Below, piece by piece: positions 33,115-44,679 of a stretch of 64,000 bases of DNA. A program made the translations under genes and the position numbers. The stretch is from NCBI GenBank assembly GCA_039720395.1, contig CM077832.1, positions 23,957,607 through 24,021,606 of the forward strand. The letters run 5' to 3'. The notes under the pieces are model-generated. The model was not told where the DNA came from. It saw only the letters and a list, made by a program, of their open reading frames with translations, and did not search any database. Source of the stretch: Liquidambar formosana. Taxonomy: Eukaryota > Streptophyta > Magnoliopsida > Saxifragales > Altingiaceae. The first letter of the stretch is position 1; each line of letters starts with the position of its first letter.

Positions 33115-34421
33115 TACTCCCTCTGTCCCACAAACATAGGTTTTCTTCCCTTTTTTAGCTGTTCCAAAATGTTTCACTTTAAAAAGTCAAATTATAATTT
33201 TTCTTTTAGGGTCTGTTCGTTTGGCAGGAGAATCTCAAACTCCCGAGAGTTCAAACTCACGAGAATTTGAATTCGTGAGAGTTAAAAATCCTTTGTTCGG
33301 ATGGTATTGAGAAATTATATATCTATATAATATTTTAATATAGATTATTAAGGAAAGGGTGAAAGAGTATGAATAAACTTTAGAAGCAGTACAGGATCAA
33401 AAAAGAGAGATTATTGAACCACAAAGGTCCTAGTTGAAGTGTAGAATTATTATAAACCCTTTAAACGTAAGTGCGCACTATATGAGGTTTAGCAGCTTAG
33501 GATAAGAGAGGTTGAGTGGTAGTCTATGATCAAACCTAGGCGCAAATTTACAAAATTCAAAGGAAGTCTTCTTGTAGAGATGTCAGAATAACCACATATG
33601 ACATAACAAAAGATTCAATCTTTTGCTGTTAAATCAAAATTTCAAGAGATTGATCAAATGGCTTTTTGGTGTAAGATCCAAAAATCAAGATTTAAAAAAC
33701 AAAAACCTCGAAATAAAGACCCAGATTTTCAACATAAAAAGAAAAAAAAAATGCAAAAAAGCTTGAGCTTTTCTCATGAAAAGTCACTAGAATCTCAGAT
33801 CTGTAGAGGGATCTTAAGGAGAAAACAAGGCCGAACAGGAGAACCCAAGATCTACAGAGAAGAAGAGAAGAGAAGAGCACTTAATCCAATAAACTTAGAC
33901 CAATATTCCATTATTTGATGAGTAGGGGAGAGGCTTTATGGGAAGTTTCTTTGCGATGACATGGCTAAGGCATTCCGAGGGAATAGGCAAAAGAGAATGA
34001 TGATGGAAGTATAGAAAAACTTCAATCATATAATTTTTTCGATTTGACGTGTCAATTGCAAGAGGCAAAATTTGTCAATTCCATCCACTTTAGATGAGAG
34101 TTATATCTCCCACAGATTATGGGAATTGAAATGTCCTGAGAAATCAAAATCCCAGTGTTTAAGCGAAACGAATTAGCAATTCCCACCCTTTAAATCCTGT
34201 GAAATGAACATACCCTTATAAAACTTTCAATTCCCATACTATTCTTTATTACACAAAGAATTACTTTAAACAAAACCAATACATTGATAGTAGGATAAGG
34301 ATATTTTTGGAAAGAAAAAATTAAGAGTGGATGAAAAATTAATGCATTAGATGCAATTAAATGCTTTTCTTAATCTATATGCTTTTTTAAAGAGGTCTAT
34401 CTTTGTGGGACAGAGGGAATA
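33115..34421. mobile_element. Stowaway (Tc1/Mariner) MITE carrying a nested insertion
   Basis: Element 33117-34419 has ends CTCCCTCTGTCCCACAAA and TTTGTGGGACAGAGGGAA and TA on both sides (33115-33116 and 34420-34421). These are the classic plant Stowaway ends. Without the nested element (33209-34215) it is about 290 bp. Confidence 0.88.
33209..34215. mobile_element. Non-autonomous PIF/Harbinger-like element, 1007 bp
   Basis: Ends GGGTCTGTTCGTTTGGCAGG and, inverted, GGGTATGTTCATTTCACAGG, with TTA duplicated on both sides (33206-33208 and 34216-34218). TTA/TAA duplication and this end sequence fit PIF/Harbinger. No transposase frame inside. Confidence 0.82.
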
Positions 34422-34428
34422 CTAATAA

Positions 34429-35417
34429 TACTCCCTCCGTTCTTAAATTATTGGTCTCTTTTCTTTTTTGGGATGTTCCAAAATTATTGTCACATTCTAA
34501 AAGGCAATAATTCTTTTTATTTCATTTTCTAAAATATCTTTAAAAGGGTATTCTCTATTTTTTCAATGTTTTGTAAAGGCAAAATTAGAATATCAAAACA
34601 TGTATATTGATTAGGGGTGTTCGTGGTTCGGTTTGGTTCGGTTTTAGGGTAGATTTTAAACCAAACCATTATACTTCGGTTTTTGTTTTCTCAAACCAAA
34701 ACCAAACCATATTATAAAAAAAACCAAACCAAACCAAACCATAAAATTTTGGTTTAGTTCGGTTCGGTTTCAATTTTATCCTATCAAATAGCAACAAATG
34801 ATTAAAAATAGAAAAATGACAAACCAAACTCTAAATAAATTTTTTTTTAATAAAATCATTACATTAGCAACTAAAAAAACCATTAAACATTGTATCAAAA
34901 TGGAAAAGTATTGACTTATGTCAATGCAAGTTCAAATCTCCAATTTAATATGTGCCAATATCTCATACAACAATAATAGCTAGTTTAATACATGCTAATC
35001 TAATAAAGAAAAAACATTAAGAAAATTTACAATCTATTACCTAATATGCCCTTATTAGAATAGAAAATTTACAAACTAAGTTTAATATATAATATATAAA
35101 ATTATATATATTTATATTATATTTTTTCGGTTTTTTCGGTTTTTCGGTTTGGTTTGGTTTTTTAAACATGGTTTGGTTTTTTAAACATGAAAATCAAAAC
35201 CAAACCAATTTAATTCGGTTTTCTAAAATTAGAACCAAAACCAAACCTAAGGACAAAAAAACCAAACCAAACTGACCGGTTTGATTTGGTTCGGTTTGGC
35301 TTTCAGTTTTAACCTAAACCCTAAACACCCCTAATATTGATGCAAAAGCATTTAATAGAGTTTCCTTAAAAAACGTGTTTTTTCAAAAGGGATAATCAAT
35401 TAGGAAGAGGGAGACTA
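34429..35417. mobile_element. Second Stowaway-like MITE carrying a nested insertion
   Basis: Element 34431-35415, ends CTCCCTCCGTTC and GAAGAGGGAGAC, with TA on both sides. It lies 9 bp from the previous Stowaway. Interrupted by a hAT-type element. Confidence 0.75.
34612..35333. mobile_element. hAT-type non-autonomous element, 722 bp
   Basis: Ends TAGGGGTGTTCGTGG and CTAAACACCCCTA; the 8-bp duplication ATATTGAT is perfect (34604-34611 and 35334-35341). Both arms are rich in GGTTCGGTTTGG and AACCAAACC runs, so a long hairpin can form. Confidence 0.88.
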
Positions 35418-35516
35418 CTACTAATAATAATACAACATTCAATAAAGCCACAATGGATCTGCTTTGAATTTGCCATTTTCATCTTTAAAAAAAAAAAAAA
35501 AAGACCTACTCTTAAC

Positions 35517-37420
35517 TAGGGCTACAACTTGGGTGGGTTGATCTCCCCAACCCGAACCCAACCCGAACCCAACCCGGTCAATAGATGGGTTGGACGAATA
35601 GTTTTCAGACATTGGGTTGGGTTTAGGTTGGAAACTATCAACCCGATTTAAATCGTGTTTGGCTTGGGAAGGGGGTTGGTTAACCCAAACCCAACCCGAA
35701 CGCGAACCCAAACTTGACCTATATAATATATAATTTTTTAAAAATATTTTTATATGCATTAAATATGACATTATATGGTTTTTAACTATTGGTCATTTGG
35801 TGTGGATGTAGGGGGCTTGTATGAGAAATTGCTAGAGGAAGATGTGTAATTGCCTAGAGAAAAATGTGCAGCCAGATTACCTTCTATTGTTTTTTCCTTT
35901 TCTTTGGGGGTGAGGGGATTAAAAGGGGAGCTTTATTTAGACTGTTAGTCCTAACCTAGCATTTAGTAGCTATAAAATCTCCTTTCTTAACAAGAAAAAG
36001 AAAAAAAAAATCTGTAAAATCTACTAGAATCATGGGATTATAATCCATGTTTGACCTAAATGGCTCTTTAAATAAGTATCCATGAATGTCAATTTTTCTT
36101 ATTTTTTGGAGTTAGTTATTATCATTTTGGCATCAGAGCACTCTTACCGCCACTTCTCTCTTCTTTCCCTGGTCCCCATCGGACTACTAACGAGTAACGT
36201 CGTTAATTTTATTGAAACGGGTTAATCAATTGAGTTTAGATGATTAAGATTTGTAGGCATATGCAATAATGCATTTTTATTTTATTGAAGCAGGTTTACT
36301 AAAGATGAAAAATAAAAAATGAAATTAATAAGCTAACCCGCTCAACTCGACTTCAACCAGCTCAACTCATATGACCCGTGCCCAACCCATGCCTGCCCAA
36401 CCCAAGCATGGGTTGAGCTTGGGTTAAGAATGTTCAACCCGAAGTATGGGTTGGGTTGGGCTTGGGTGCAAGGATTTACACTTAGGGAGCGGTTATTGCA
36501 ACCCCACAAAGCTATTTTTTGCCCCCACTTGATTTCCCCACCCCCTCAATTTATATGCCCACCCCTCTCAAAGTCTAAAATACCCCTCCTTCTAAATAAA
36601 CCCAAACCCTAACCCTTCTCCACCCACCCCTCTCCCCCACCCCACACAACAGCTAGATCTGGAATAGCAATGGCGAGGCAGACGGCGAGCACAAGCACCG
36701 GTGGATGGCGAGCACAAGCACCGACTGACGGCGAGCACGAGCACGAGCACCCCTTCTTTCTTTTCTTTTTTTTCCTATGCTGGTCAGATCTGTGCAAGGG
36801 AGGTTTTTTTTTTCAAAACCTCCATTTTTTCCGGCGATGACGTTCTTCCTCTTCTTTCTTTCTTTCTTTCTTTTCGTCTGCTGGTTTGTGTATTTTCCGG
36901 CGATGGAGGTTTTTTTTTCAAAACCTCCATTTTTTCCGGCGACGGGAGGGAAGAGAAAGAAAAGGAAAGAAAAAAAAGAGGCTGCCAACGGGAGGGAAGA
37001 GGAGAAGAAAAGGAAAAGAAAAGGAAAGAAGAAAAAAAAAAAAAGGAAAAGAAAAGAAAAGAAGAAGAGGGTTCTGATGGGAGGGAGGGGAGTGAGGGCT
37101 GTCGATGCGGGAGAGGGTTTCTGGAAAGGAAAGAAAAAAAAAATAGAAGAAGAGAAGAAAAGGGAAGAGGAGGAAGGAAGAAGAAGGTCGCCGGTGCGGT
37201 GGGGTGGGGTGCTGGAGTCTCGCCATCGCCAGTGGGGTGAGGTGGGGTGGGTGAGGGTCCTTAAGTCCTTTTTGGTAATTTTGCATGATAATTTTTTTAA
37301 TTAAAAAACATAAGGGGTCAATTTAGAGCATTGGGGGGTTGCAATAGCCGTTCCCTTACACTTAGGGTTGAGCTTGGGTTGACCTCTCAACCCGCCCAAC
37401 CCGCCCAAGTTGCAAACCTA
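35517..37420. mobile_element. hAT-type non-autonomous element carrying a nested insertion
   Basis: Ends TAGGGCTACAACTTGGG and, inverted, TAGGTTTGCAACTTGGG; duplication CTCTTAAC is perfect (35509-35516 and 37421-37428). The arms are made of AACCCAACCCG-type repeats. A Mutator-type element is nested at 36485-37355. Confidence 0.88.
36485..37355. mobile_element. Mutator-like non-autonomous element, 871 bp, with gene-like interior
   Basis: Ends GGGAGCGGTTATTGCAACCC and, inverted, GGGAACGGCTATTGCAACCC; perfect 9-bp duplication TTACACTTA (36476-36484 and 37356-37364). The interior has a leader-like C-rich part with ACCCTAACCC, then ATG at 36670 and GC-rich low-complexity sequence with a 105-bp-spaced repeat (GGTTTTTTTTTTCAAAACCT at 36802 and 36907). 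It may be a captured gene start, as in Pack-MULEs, but I cannot name a source. Confidence 0.82.
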
Positions 37421-37428
37421 CTCTTAAC

Positions 37429-38640
37429 GAAAAGTTTGACATCCCCCGCTCCAACATGTGGTGATTGATAGGAATGGCGATGACATTTGAAAAATTGAAC
37501 CTGGAGAAAGAGTATCCTGCTTGCATCAGTCTTTTTATTTTTATTTTTAGGTAGATTATCCTTCATCAGTTTTTGTATTTACAGGTTCAAACCATGTTCC
37601 TAGTCAGTGACGGGAATCTGCCATTATTGTCAAATGTCTTCAGCCCACAAAGATTAATGACTTTGAAACAAAGTGCATATTAAAGAAATGTAATTATTAA
37701 TGTAAAAATAAAGGATGTTAATATTTTTTATGTAGAGAGAGGGGAAATGAGAAATGCAATCACCATCGCTTCGACCTCTGCAAACCTGAAAGTGTTAATG
37801 TACAAATGGCGAAGAGACTTGCTACCAACTAGAATAGGAAGGAAAAGCTTATAGTGTTGCATTGCCCAAATATTTTGTCCAAACTTCTCTTTCCCAAATG
37901 ACATGGCAATTGGGCTAACCAAAAAAACATTTCATTAATAAGATAACTATTTTTAGTAGTGAGATAATGTGACAACTGTCATGTCAATTTTTTTATTTTA
38001 TTTTTTATTATCAAACGATAGAAGAGAAGTTTATTCAAAAGAAAACCATAAAAGATTACAAATATGAGGGCATATCCTCCTCAAGAAAAGGGGACAGCCA
38101 AAGAAGGGGAGATTTCAATCCGGGACATCCACCCTAAGGGCAAACTTAGCCATGTCAATTAGGCAAGTATATTTGCATGATTTAGTATTTTCCAAAATTT
38201 AATTGAAAATTAAAAATGGTCATGAAAAAAGACAACCTTAGCATAGAAAGCTGGCAAGGAAAGATATCTCTCTCTCCTGATCATTTTTCCATAACAGCGA
38301 AAATTTCTTTGCGGCCTTTCTCTTTGTTTATCTTCATCTCTTAAAGGGTTCCTTTTACTTTTTCCTTGTCAAATTAGTACAATTACGTGAATCTTAGAAC
38401 TCAAATGTTTTTCTCTCCCCCTCATTTATTTATTTTTATTTTTTCACTCGCATAAGCCATCTATGTAACTCCAGTGCAAGTCGATCAAATTTTCAAGAGT
38501 CAAAACGTACCCTAAGCACAAAGCTTGTCATTCATGATGTTTACGACAGCAGAAACTCTTCAAACTCAGACTCAAAATTAATCTTCCCTTACTGTTACAC
38601 ACGTATTACCAAGGGCAACATTAGCTCCTTTTTCCTTTTT
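37429..38640. other. Unassigned stretch with LINE-like A-rich piece
   Basis: Mostly AT-rich. 37990-38150 begins with T runs and TTATCAAACGATAG and resembles the - strand 3' end of an L1-type LINE. Nothing else recognised. Confidence 0.35.
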
Positions 38641-38968
38641 GGGGAAATTCGGGATTAGTCCACTTTTTGATAAATGTGTGGGAAAATTTTAACCCACTAG
38701 TAATCAAAAAACACGTGGCAAAGTACTCAACCAAGCTTATCTTTATTTCAATGGAGAAATATCAAACCAGAAAGCTCAAAGAAGATTGCTTAGGTAAATT
38801 ATCTCAGTTACCTGAGCACGATAAGCGTTCCATCCTGCAGTTCTCAGCCACTACCAAATCTAATCCTTGGTTCGAATCTGTTCGGTCCAAGTTTGTCTGG
38901 TCAATGACTATTCGGGCTAGGCTTGTTCGGCCCAAGCACTTGGTTATAAAAGCATCCGATCACTAAAC

Positions 38969-39083
38969 CATCTCCTCGATCCACATATGTTTGGGCCAAA
39001 GAATCATCTCCTCGGTCTACATATGCTCAAGCCAAAGAACCATCTCCTCGGTCTATACATGCTAGGGCCAAAGAATCATCTCC
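38969..39083. repeat. 36-bp tandem repeat, three copies
   Basis: CATCTCCTCGGTCTACATAT... starts at 38969, 39005, 39041 and partly 39077. It lies inside the Retand-like LTR. Confidence 0.85.
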
Positions 39084-39644
39084 TCAGTGCAGTGATCCGA
39101 GGACCAAGGAGGGATTCGGGCAAGGTGGACTCTTGTCCTCGGTTGATCCATTCTCGGTGGATAAACCTTTCGATCCTCAACTATCCTCGGCACCAGTGAC
39201 ATCATCGGACTGCAGTTGTGTTCGGCTTTCAGTCTACCCTTTGTTTGGTTCTCAGTTTTGGTCACTTGTTCAGCATGTGCTTCGTAGTTGCTCGTTATTC
39301 AGATTCGATAAAAGAAGTTTGGCTGCAATCAGAACATGCTCCTAACAACTAAGTCAGGTTTGAATAGTTGTCGATAACTAGGCTTGAAACCCCAAGTTAA
39401 CTGCAGTCGGGTCAAAACCCTAAATTAACTATGGTCGGGTTAGAATGACAGTCCAGCCCAAGACCTAGTTCATTTCTATAAAAGGAACACTATTCGCTCC
39501 AAATGAAAGGGGTATGCTGCTCTCCCAAAACCCTAGCTCTCTCTTTCTCTCCTTTTGCTTTCTCTAGGAACTAACTTGACCCTTAGAGGGTCTTCGACCG
39601 GGCAGACCCTGGCCTCCCCTGATGCGCCTTTGTGCTTTTCAGGC

Positions 39645-39790
39645 CATTGTTCATCGAAGGACCTAGCGCCACTATTCATCGGAGCACTTAGAACTACTAT
39701 TCATCGGAGCACCTAGCTCCACTGTTCATCGAAACACCTAGCGCCACTATTCATTGAGCCACCTAGTGCCACTATTCATTTGAGAGCCCA
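39645..39790. repeat. 25-bp tandem repeat, about six copies
   Basis: Unit ATTCATCGGAGCACCTAGCGC and variants, at 39649, 39674, 39699, 39724, 39749 and 39774. In the Retand-like LTR end or leader. Confidence 0.88.
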
Positions 39791-39912
39791 AGTACTATCT
39801 CAGTCTCTACAATTTTTTCTAACCATCGGGCCATGGCGCTCTAAACCGTCGGACCACTTTCCTTGAAGCACTTAGCCAACTGTCTAGATTTTTCCTCGTG
39901 CAGTTTAGCGCA

Positions 39913-41353
39913 TGTGAGCGCTGCGTCCTGAACCACGCCGGCTCGGGAGTACGCCGTTAACCACGGATGATTAGGGCGGAGAGGGAGTTGCCACCCGGTT
40001 TGGCCCCAGGAACCAATTGACCCCTAGCAAGAGGCCCACTCGTCATTACCCAAAGAATTAAGGTTCAGAGTTAAGGTACGTTGTCGGGAAGGTGTTAGGC
40101 ACCCGACAACGCCCGGTTGAATTCGGCCTCCACATGCATTTTGTTGGCTTTAATTAACGGGAAATATCAATTGGGTTCAACCCCTATTCATGCGACAGAT
40201 ATATTAAACAACAATGGTACACAGGATGACATTATATGAATAAAAAAAATACAAATAAATAACTAAACAGAAGATAAAAATTGGTACGCAGAATAAGCAG
40301 CGGCTATGAAAGAAGAAAAGGGGAAGGATTTATCACTGCCTGCAAAAATGGGTTAGCACAGCATCTTAAATATGCGTACGCACAAACATAAGGCGCGTAC
40401 GCACCTTTAATATGCACGTACGCATGAATAGTGGCAGATTCGAGGAAACAGGCAGAATGTATTCAAATCTTTTATGCTACTTATGCAATGCTGTAAAAGG
40501 ATGCAACGTGCAGATTCCTATTTTACACAGAAATGCCCTATCATTTATCATTCCATTCTAAACTTAAACATGGATTTATGCACTTGAAACATTATGCCGA
40601 TTAACATGTGAGGACATATTTAAAGGATATTTAAACATGCTAAAGCATAACACAAAGCGTAGATCCATTCATGAAATATTTAATTGAAAACACTCGACTA
40701 AATTTGAAATCATGGCATTTAATGAAACTATGTATATGCTTGGGAATATGCTTGAGAAAATAATTAATGGTTATTCTAAGATTGAGGAAATAAATGTAAA
40801 ATAAAATGTTACCCTTAGGTTTGGGTGAATCCCAATGAATACGCTAATAAGTTTTCTTCTCTAAGCCTCCACAATCGCAGCCGCCGCCTCCGAATTTGGG
40901 TTAATCTCTAGGGTTTATGTAGGTTTTCGGGTAGTGGTGGCCAAGATCCCCTCATTCAATGCGGAAGTGGTCCTTTTATAAGCGAAGGATTAGGGTTTCG
41001 GGGTATGAGGCTAGGGTTTTTTCTCATTCCCAGCCGTCATAGGCTGGATGTGAAGTAGGCTCCATCCATATAAGGCAACAGGGGAAATGGGGGAAAATTC
41101 GAATTCTGGAAGATTAACATGCGTACGCACAAATGAAAGGTGCGTACGCACAAATTAAAGGTACGTACGCATATTGAGATGCCTCGTACGCACAAAGGAA
41201 TGGGCTGGGCTTCTTTGGGCTAGGTTGCGACTACGATCACATTAGCTCTATGGGGATTACTTGTCAGTCATTTCAAGTTGGGCCACCCTTCATCACTAGG
41301 CTTAAAAAGGGCGGGCTTGGAATATTTAGGCGGCATAAAACGGGGTGTTAACA
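39913..41353 (-). repeat. 3' LTR of the Gypsy element
   Basis: 1441 bp, from TGTGAGCGC to GGTGTTAACA on the + strand. It carries two groups of TGCGTACGCA-type motifs (40372-40430 and 41118-41195). A TATA box is present on the - strand at 40972-40982 (CTTATAAAAGG). Confidence 0.93.
40972..40982 (-). promoter_or_regulatory. Putative TATA box of the Gypsy LTR
   Basis: On the - strand CTTATAAAAGG, also found in the other LTR at about 59604-59614. It would start genomic RNA about 30 bases further down the - strand. Confidence 0.6.
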
Positions 41354-41368
41354 GTTGCCCCTTCTTTC
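41354..41368 (-). other. Polypurine tract of the Gypsy element
   Basis: On the - strand GAAAGAAGGGGCAAC, abutting the TGTTAACACC start of the 3' LTR. Confidence 0.8.
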
Positions 41369-41544
41369 AGCTCTATTCGCAGGCTGAATAGAACTAAAAG
41401 ACTAGAAACAAACCATTTTGGCCGACTAACATTTCAAGTCCTTAGAACAGATGCTGATATATGCATAAGATGAGGTGAGGTCGAATCAGGTAGAAAACCT
41501 GCTTTCCTACGTACTCTTTTCAGAGATCAGACCTAACGTAGTTC

Positions 41545-41870
41545 TTATGTGTGGTATTGACTTTTCAGGGCACGAGAAAGTCCGTGAAAAACGGTAATGA
41601 ATTGATGTTGCGGATTAAATGATTCGCGGGTGGAATCGAGAAATCCACAGGTCGAATTTCGGATAACGGAAGATTCACGGGTGGAATCGGGAAATTCGTG
41701 GGTTGAATTTCGGATAACGTACGATTCACGGGTGGAATCAGGATATTCGCGGGTTGAATTTCTGATAACGGATGATTCCTGGGTGGAATCTGATAACGGA
41801 TGATTCACGGGTGGAATCGAGAAATTCACGGATTGGATGACGGACGATTCGTGGGTGGCATGGTTTGCGT
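41545..41870. repeat. 51-bp tandem repeat between PPT and antisense genes
   Basis: GATTCACGGGTGGAATC recurs at 41621, 41672, 41723 and 41774, period 51, with a shorter step to 41802. As 51 is a multiple of three, a - strand frame 41829-41545 stays open with a 17-residue repeat such as DSTRESSVIRNSTHEFP. I consider this frame a by-product of the repeat. Ogre-type elements often have tandem repeats in this region. Confidence 0.85.
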
Positions 41871-41914
41871 GCCTAGAGCACCATAAAAAACAGGGAGTCT
41901 GTCATATTAAAAAT

Positions 41915-41975
41915 GCGTATGTGTGATGTAAATATACGTACGCGCAAAGTAAATGTGCGTACGCATATTTACTTG
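41915..41975. repeat. TGCGTACGCA motif cluster upstream of the PMD gene
   Basis: Three variants: TGCGTATGTG, TACGTACGCGC and TGTGCGTACGCAT, about 230 bp before the PMD gene start. Confidence 0.75.
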
Positions 41976-42184
41976 ATGTTAGAAAATAGAAAACGGAACG
42001 ACGCCGTTTCTCCTGGACTGTTCTTCTTCTTTACGAAACCGACACCCCCCTCCATTTTCTCTGAAAACTACTCACCCACGATTCTTTCCCTCTCTCTCGC
42101 TCCCTTCCGATAAAACCCTGCATCCCTCCTCCCTCTCCTACCAAACCCTACTCCCTCCCATTCTCTGATACCCACAGCAAACAT

Positions 42185-44679
42185 ATGGCTCCCAAACTAG
42201 CACGACGTGAGGGTGCCCAAGGCGGCGAGGAGGGCAAACCGGCGGTGAAGCGATGAGCTCCGAAGCGGATAGTGAACGAAGTGATGAGGATAGTGCACCG
42301 TCCTAAGGAGCACTTGTCCAACTACGCGCGCCAAGGAATGGTACGAAACTCACCCACTTTCGCATTTTTTCATATATATATATATATATTTTTTTTTTTT
42401 TTCATTTTAATCTAGATTAAGGTTGCAAAACCTGTTGTGAATGACTAAAGAATGTTAATGGCGAGTGACTTGAGTGGTCTGGAGTAGAAAAACATGATCT
42501 TGATTGATTGGGATGGAGGCGGGAAATCATGGAGACGATGACGAATTTCGAACAGGAAATGTGCGTACGCGTAAATGGAACCTGCGTAAGCTTGTTATAT
42601 TTATGCGTACGTGCATTTCCACTATGCAGGAACTGTAAATGCACTTACGTGTAAATGTAACCTGCGCAAGCCTGTTAGATTTATGCGTACGTGTATTTCC
42701 ATTGTGCAGGAATTGTGAATACGCATACGTGTAAATGTAACCTGCGTAAGCTTGTTAGATTTATGCGTACGTGCATTTCTATTGTGCAGGAATTGCAAAT
42801 ATGCGTACGTGCTTTTTATATATACGTATGCACCTTTAGTAGATGCGTACGCACATTTATTATGCAGGCAGTATTAAATATGTGAGATGTTGTGCGTACC
42901 TGAGCTGTATACTTACCTATGACTTTTCTTATGGCAGCTTCTACCCGAGCTCGTGACGAGGGGTAGCTTCACCAAGACAGGCGCTTGGTGGAATCGGCTC
43001 ATTGGCGAGACCAAAGCTTTGGTCAACGTCGTTGGTTTTTCTGCGATCACGGCCGACGTGAACGTGCGCACTCCCAGAGCCATAGTCCACTGCCTAGCCG
43101 AGAGGTGGTGGGACACCACGCATATGTTGCATATCGGAGGGCGAGAGCTGACGATGACTCCTTACGATTTTTACCGGTTGTTTAGGCTGCGTATGACCAG
43201 GGAGCCCTTCTCTTTTGACCACGATGCTGACGAGCGAGCAGAGATTTCAGTGTGGCTGCTAGGCATAGCCTTCACCGATTCTTCCATTTACTGCCCCGGC
43301 TTACATGATGCATATCTCTCCTATCCACAGGATACCCCCGAGCATCGTGCTCATATGGCGTGAGCCTATATCATGTTTCTTCTGGGGGCATATCTGGTCC
43401 CCAACTCTTCGCAGACTGTTTCTTTTGGATGGTTGCTGGCCTTGGAGGACCTGGAGACAACCGACCGTTTCTGTTGGGGCGCAGCTATTTACGCCCATCT
43501 GATTTCTGCTATGGATTCACTAAGCAGGGGTGCCATCAACTCATGCTCAGTTACTGGAGGGTGTGGGTGGTAAGATTCTTTATTTCCTTTAGTTTTGCAG
43601 CTCCTTTGCTTATCATGTTTTATTCTGTCAGCTCACTCGTGTTCTTATGATGTCACAGCTATGGGTCCATAGGTACCTCCGGAAGGAGGTCGAGGAGGAG
43701 GGAGCTCCTGTAGTGAGCATGCGATAGCATCTTAGCTCCCGTAGGTTTCTTGACGAGATGGTGGTCGAGAGGGTAAGAATCACTCGTGGCCCTGCGTTCC
43801 TTTGTCTTTCATTTCCTTTCTTGATTCCTTCTATGTTTGTAGATCATTCCCCGCCCCTGGGAGGGTAAGGCGCTTTTGCCCCCGATTGAGCATGACACTG
43901 TAGCATGGGAGCTCACCTCGATGTCGCAGGTGTTCGAGTATGCTGGCGCCAGCTCTTTCTATCTGGCGGAGAGAGTGGCTTGGCAGTTCGATGCCGATAT
44001 GGGCCCGATCCCTTGCGTGCCATTGGATCCTCCCCTTTATGTTGCGTTCCCTTACCAATGCAGTGATGAGGATTTGGCCATCTAGCGAGGTGGGATCACG
44101 TATACGGACAGATTAATGGGGGAGGATTTCGATTATGAGCTTTTCACCAGAGAGCAGCTTATGCCGAGCCTTTCCACACCTTCGACGGTGGGTCATTATT
44201 TTGCTCTTTCTTTCCTTTCACTTTACTTTTGTTATCTGATCTTGTGACACGCGTTGCTGTAAGACCCACATGCGTCATCTTCCGAGGCTGTGGACCCTGT
44301 GTACCCGGGATGGTACGTGCCTTTCCATGAGAAGAGGGGCGTTCCAGGAGAACGGATGGTTCCCAGGGCATCTTCTTGTCTCGGCTACCCCATGCCCGAG
44401 GGTGTCCGTGCGGTATGCAACATTCTACCCTGTATTTATACATATTTAAAAATGCTATGCATATCCTAACGCGATCCCAACCTTGTTTATTCTGGACAGC
44501 CTACTATCCCGGAGGTGTCGGATTTGATCCATCTGGTGGGCAGCCTGAAACTGATGGTGACGGACTTGTCCCTTCAGCTAGTCGTAGCTCGGGAGGAGGT
44601 GGAGGGTTATGGTGAGGATGCCGAGAGCGGCGATGATGATGATGGTGGCGAGGATAGCGATGCTGCCTCAGACTCTTGA
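42185..44679 (+). pseudogene. Plant mobile domain (PMD/MAIN-like) gene, antisense in the Gypsy element
   Basis: Six probable exons: 42185-42340 (ATG, basic N-terminus MAPKLARREG), 42938-43569, 43659-about 43772, 43843-44187, 44264-44420 and 44500-44679, each with GT/AG borders. The second exon encodes TPRAIVHCLAERWWDTTHML and the GGRELTMTPYDFYRLFRLRM motif, then YIMFLLGAYLVP and LEDLETTDRFCWGAAIYAHL, the order of the PMD fold found in Arabidopsis MAIN and transposon proteins. The last exon gives an acidic tail (ESGDDDDGGEDSDAASDS). Stops at about 42254, 43361-43363, 43726 and 44083-44085 and a frameshift near 43530 make it dead. PMD proteins of the host act in gene-silencing or genome stability; the role of the element's copy is unknown. 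A pyrimidine-rich leader precedes it. Confidence 0.72.
42552..42905. repeat. 80-bp tandem repeat with TGCGTACG motifs in PMD intron 1
   Basis: ATTTATGCGTACGTGCATTT recurs at 42599, 42679 and 42759 (period 80), each unit also carrying a second ACGTGTAAATGTAACCTGCG part. Ten or more TGCGTACG variants lie in this one intron. The downstream end turns into ATGCGTACGCACATTT at 42844. Confidence 0.85.

Larger units (their letters stand above)
38650..39902 (+). repeat. LTR-like part of an older Gypsy (Retand-like) element
   Basis: Has a TATA box TTCTATAAAAGGAAC at about 39472-39486, then a leader with AAAACCCTAGCTCTCTC and GGGTCTTCGACCGGGCAGAC, common near the end of plant Tat/Retand LTRs. It ends just before the Ogre-type insertion. 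Its continuation (PBS-adjacent sequence and gag) is on the far side, at 59988. The outer start is uncertain. Confidence 0.55.

Noticed and set aside
36701..37304. Open frames of over 170 residues on the + strand
   Set aside because: They are low-complexity Lys/Glu/Arg or Phe-rich translations of A/G-rich and T-rich sequence inside a Mutator-type element; no domain.
41545..41829. Repetitive protein of about 95 residues
   Set aside because: Frame is kept open only because the tandem unit is 51 bp; no independent sign of coding.
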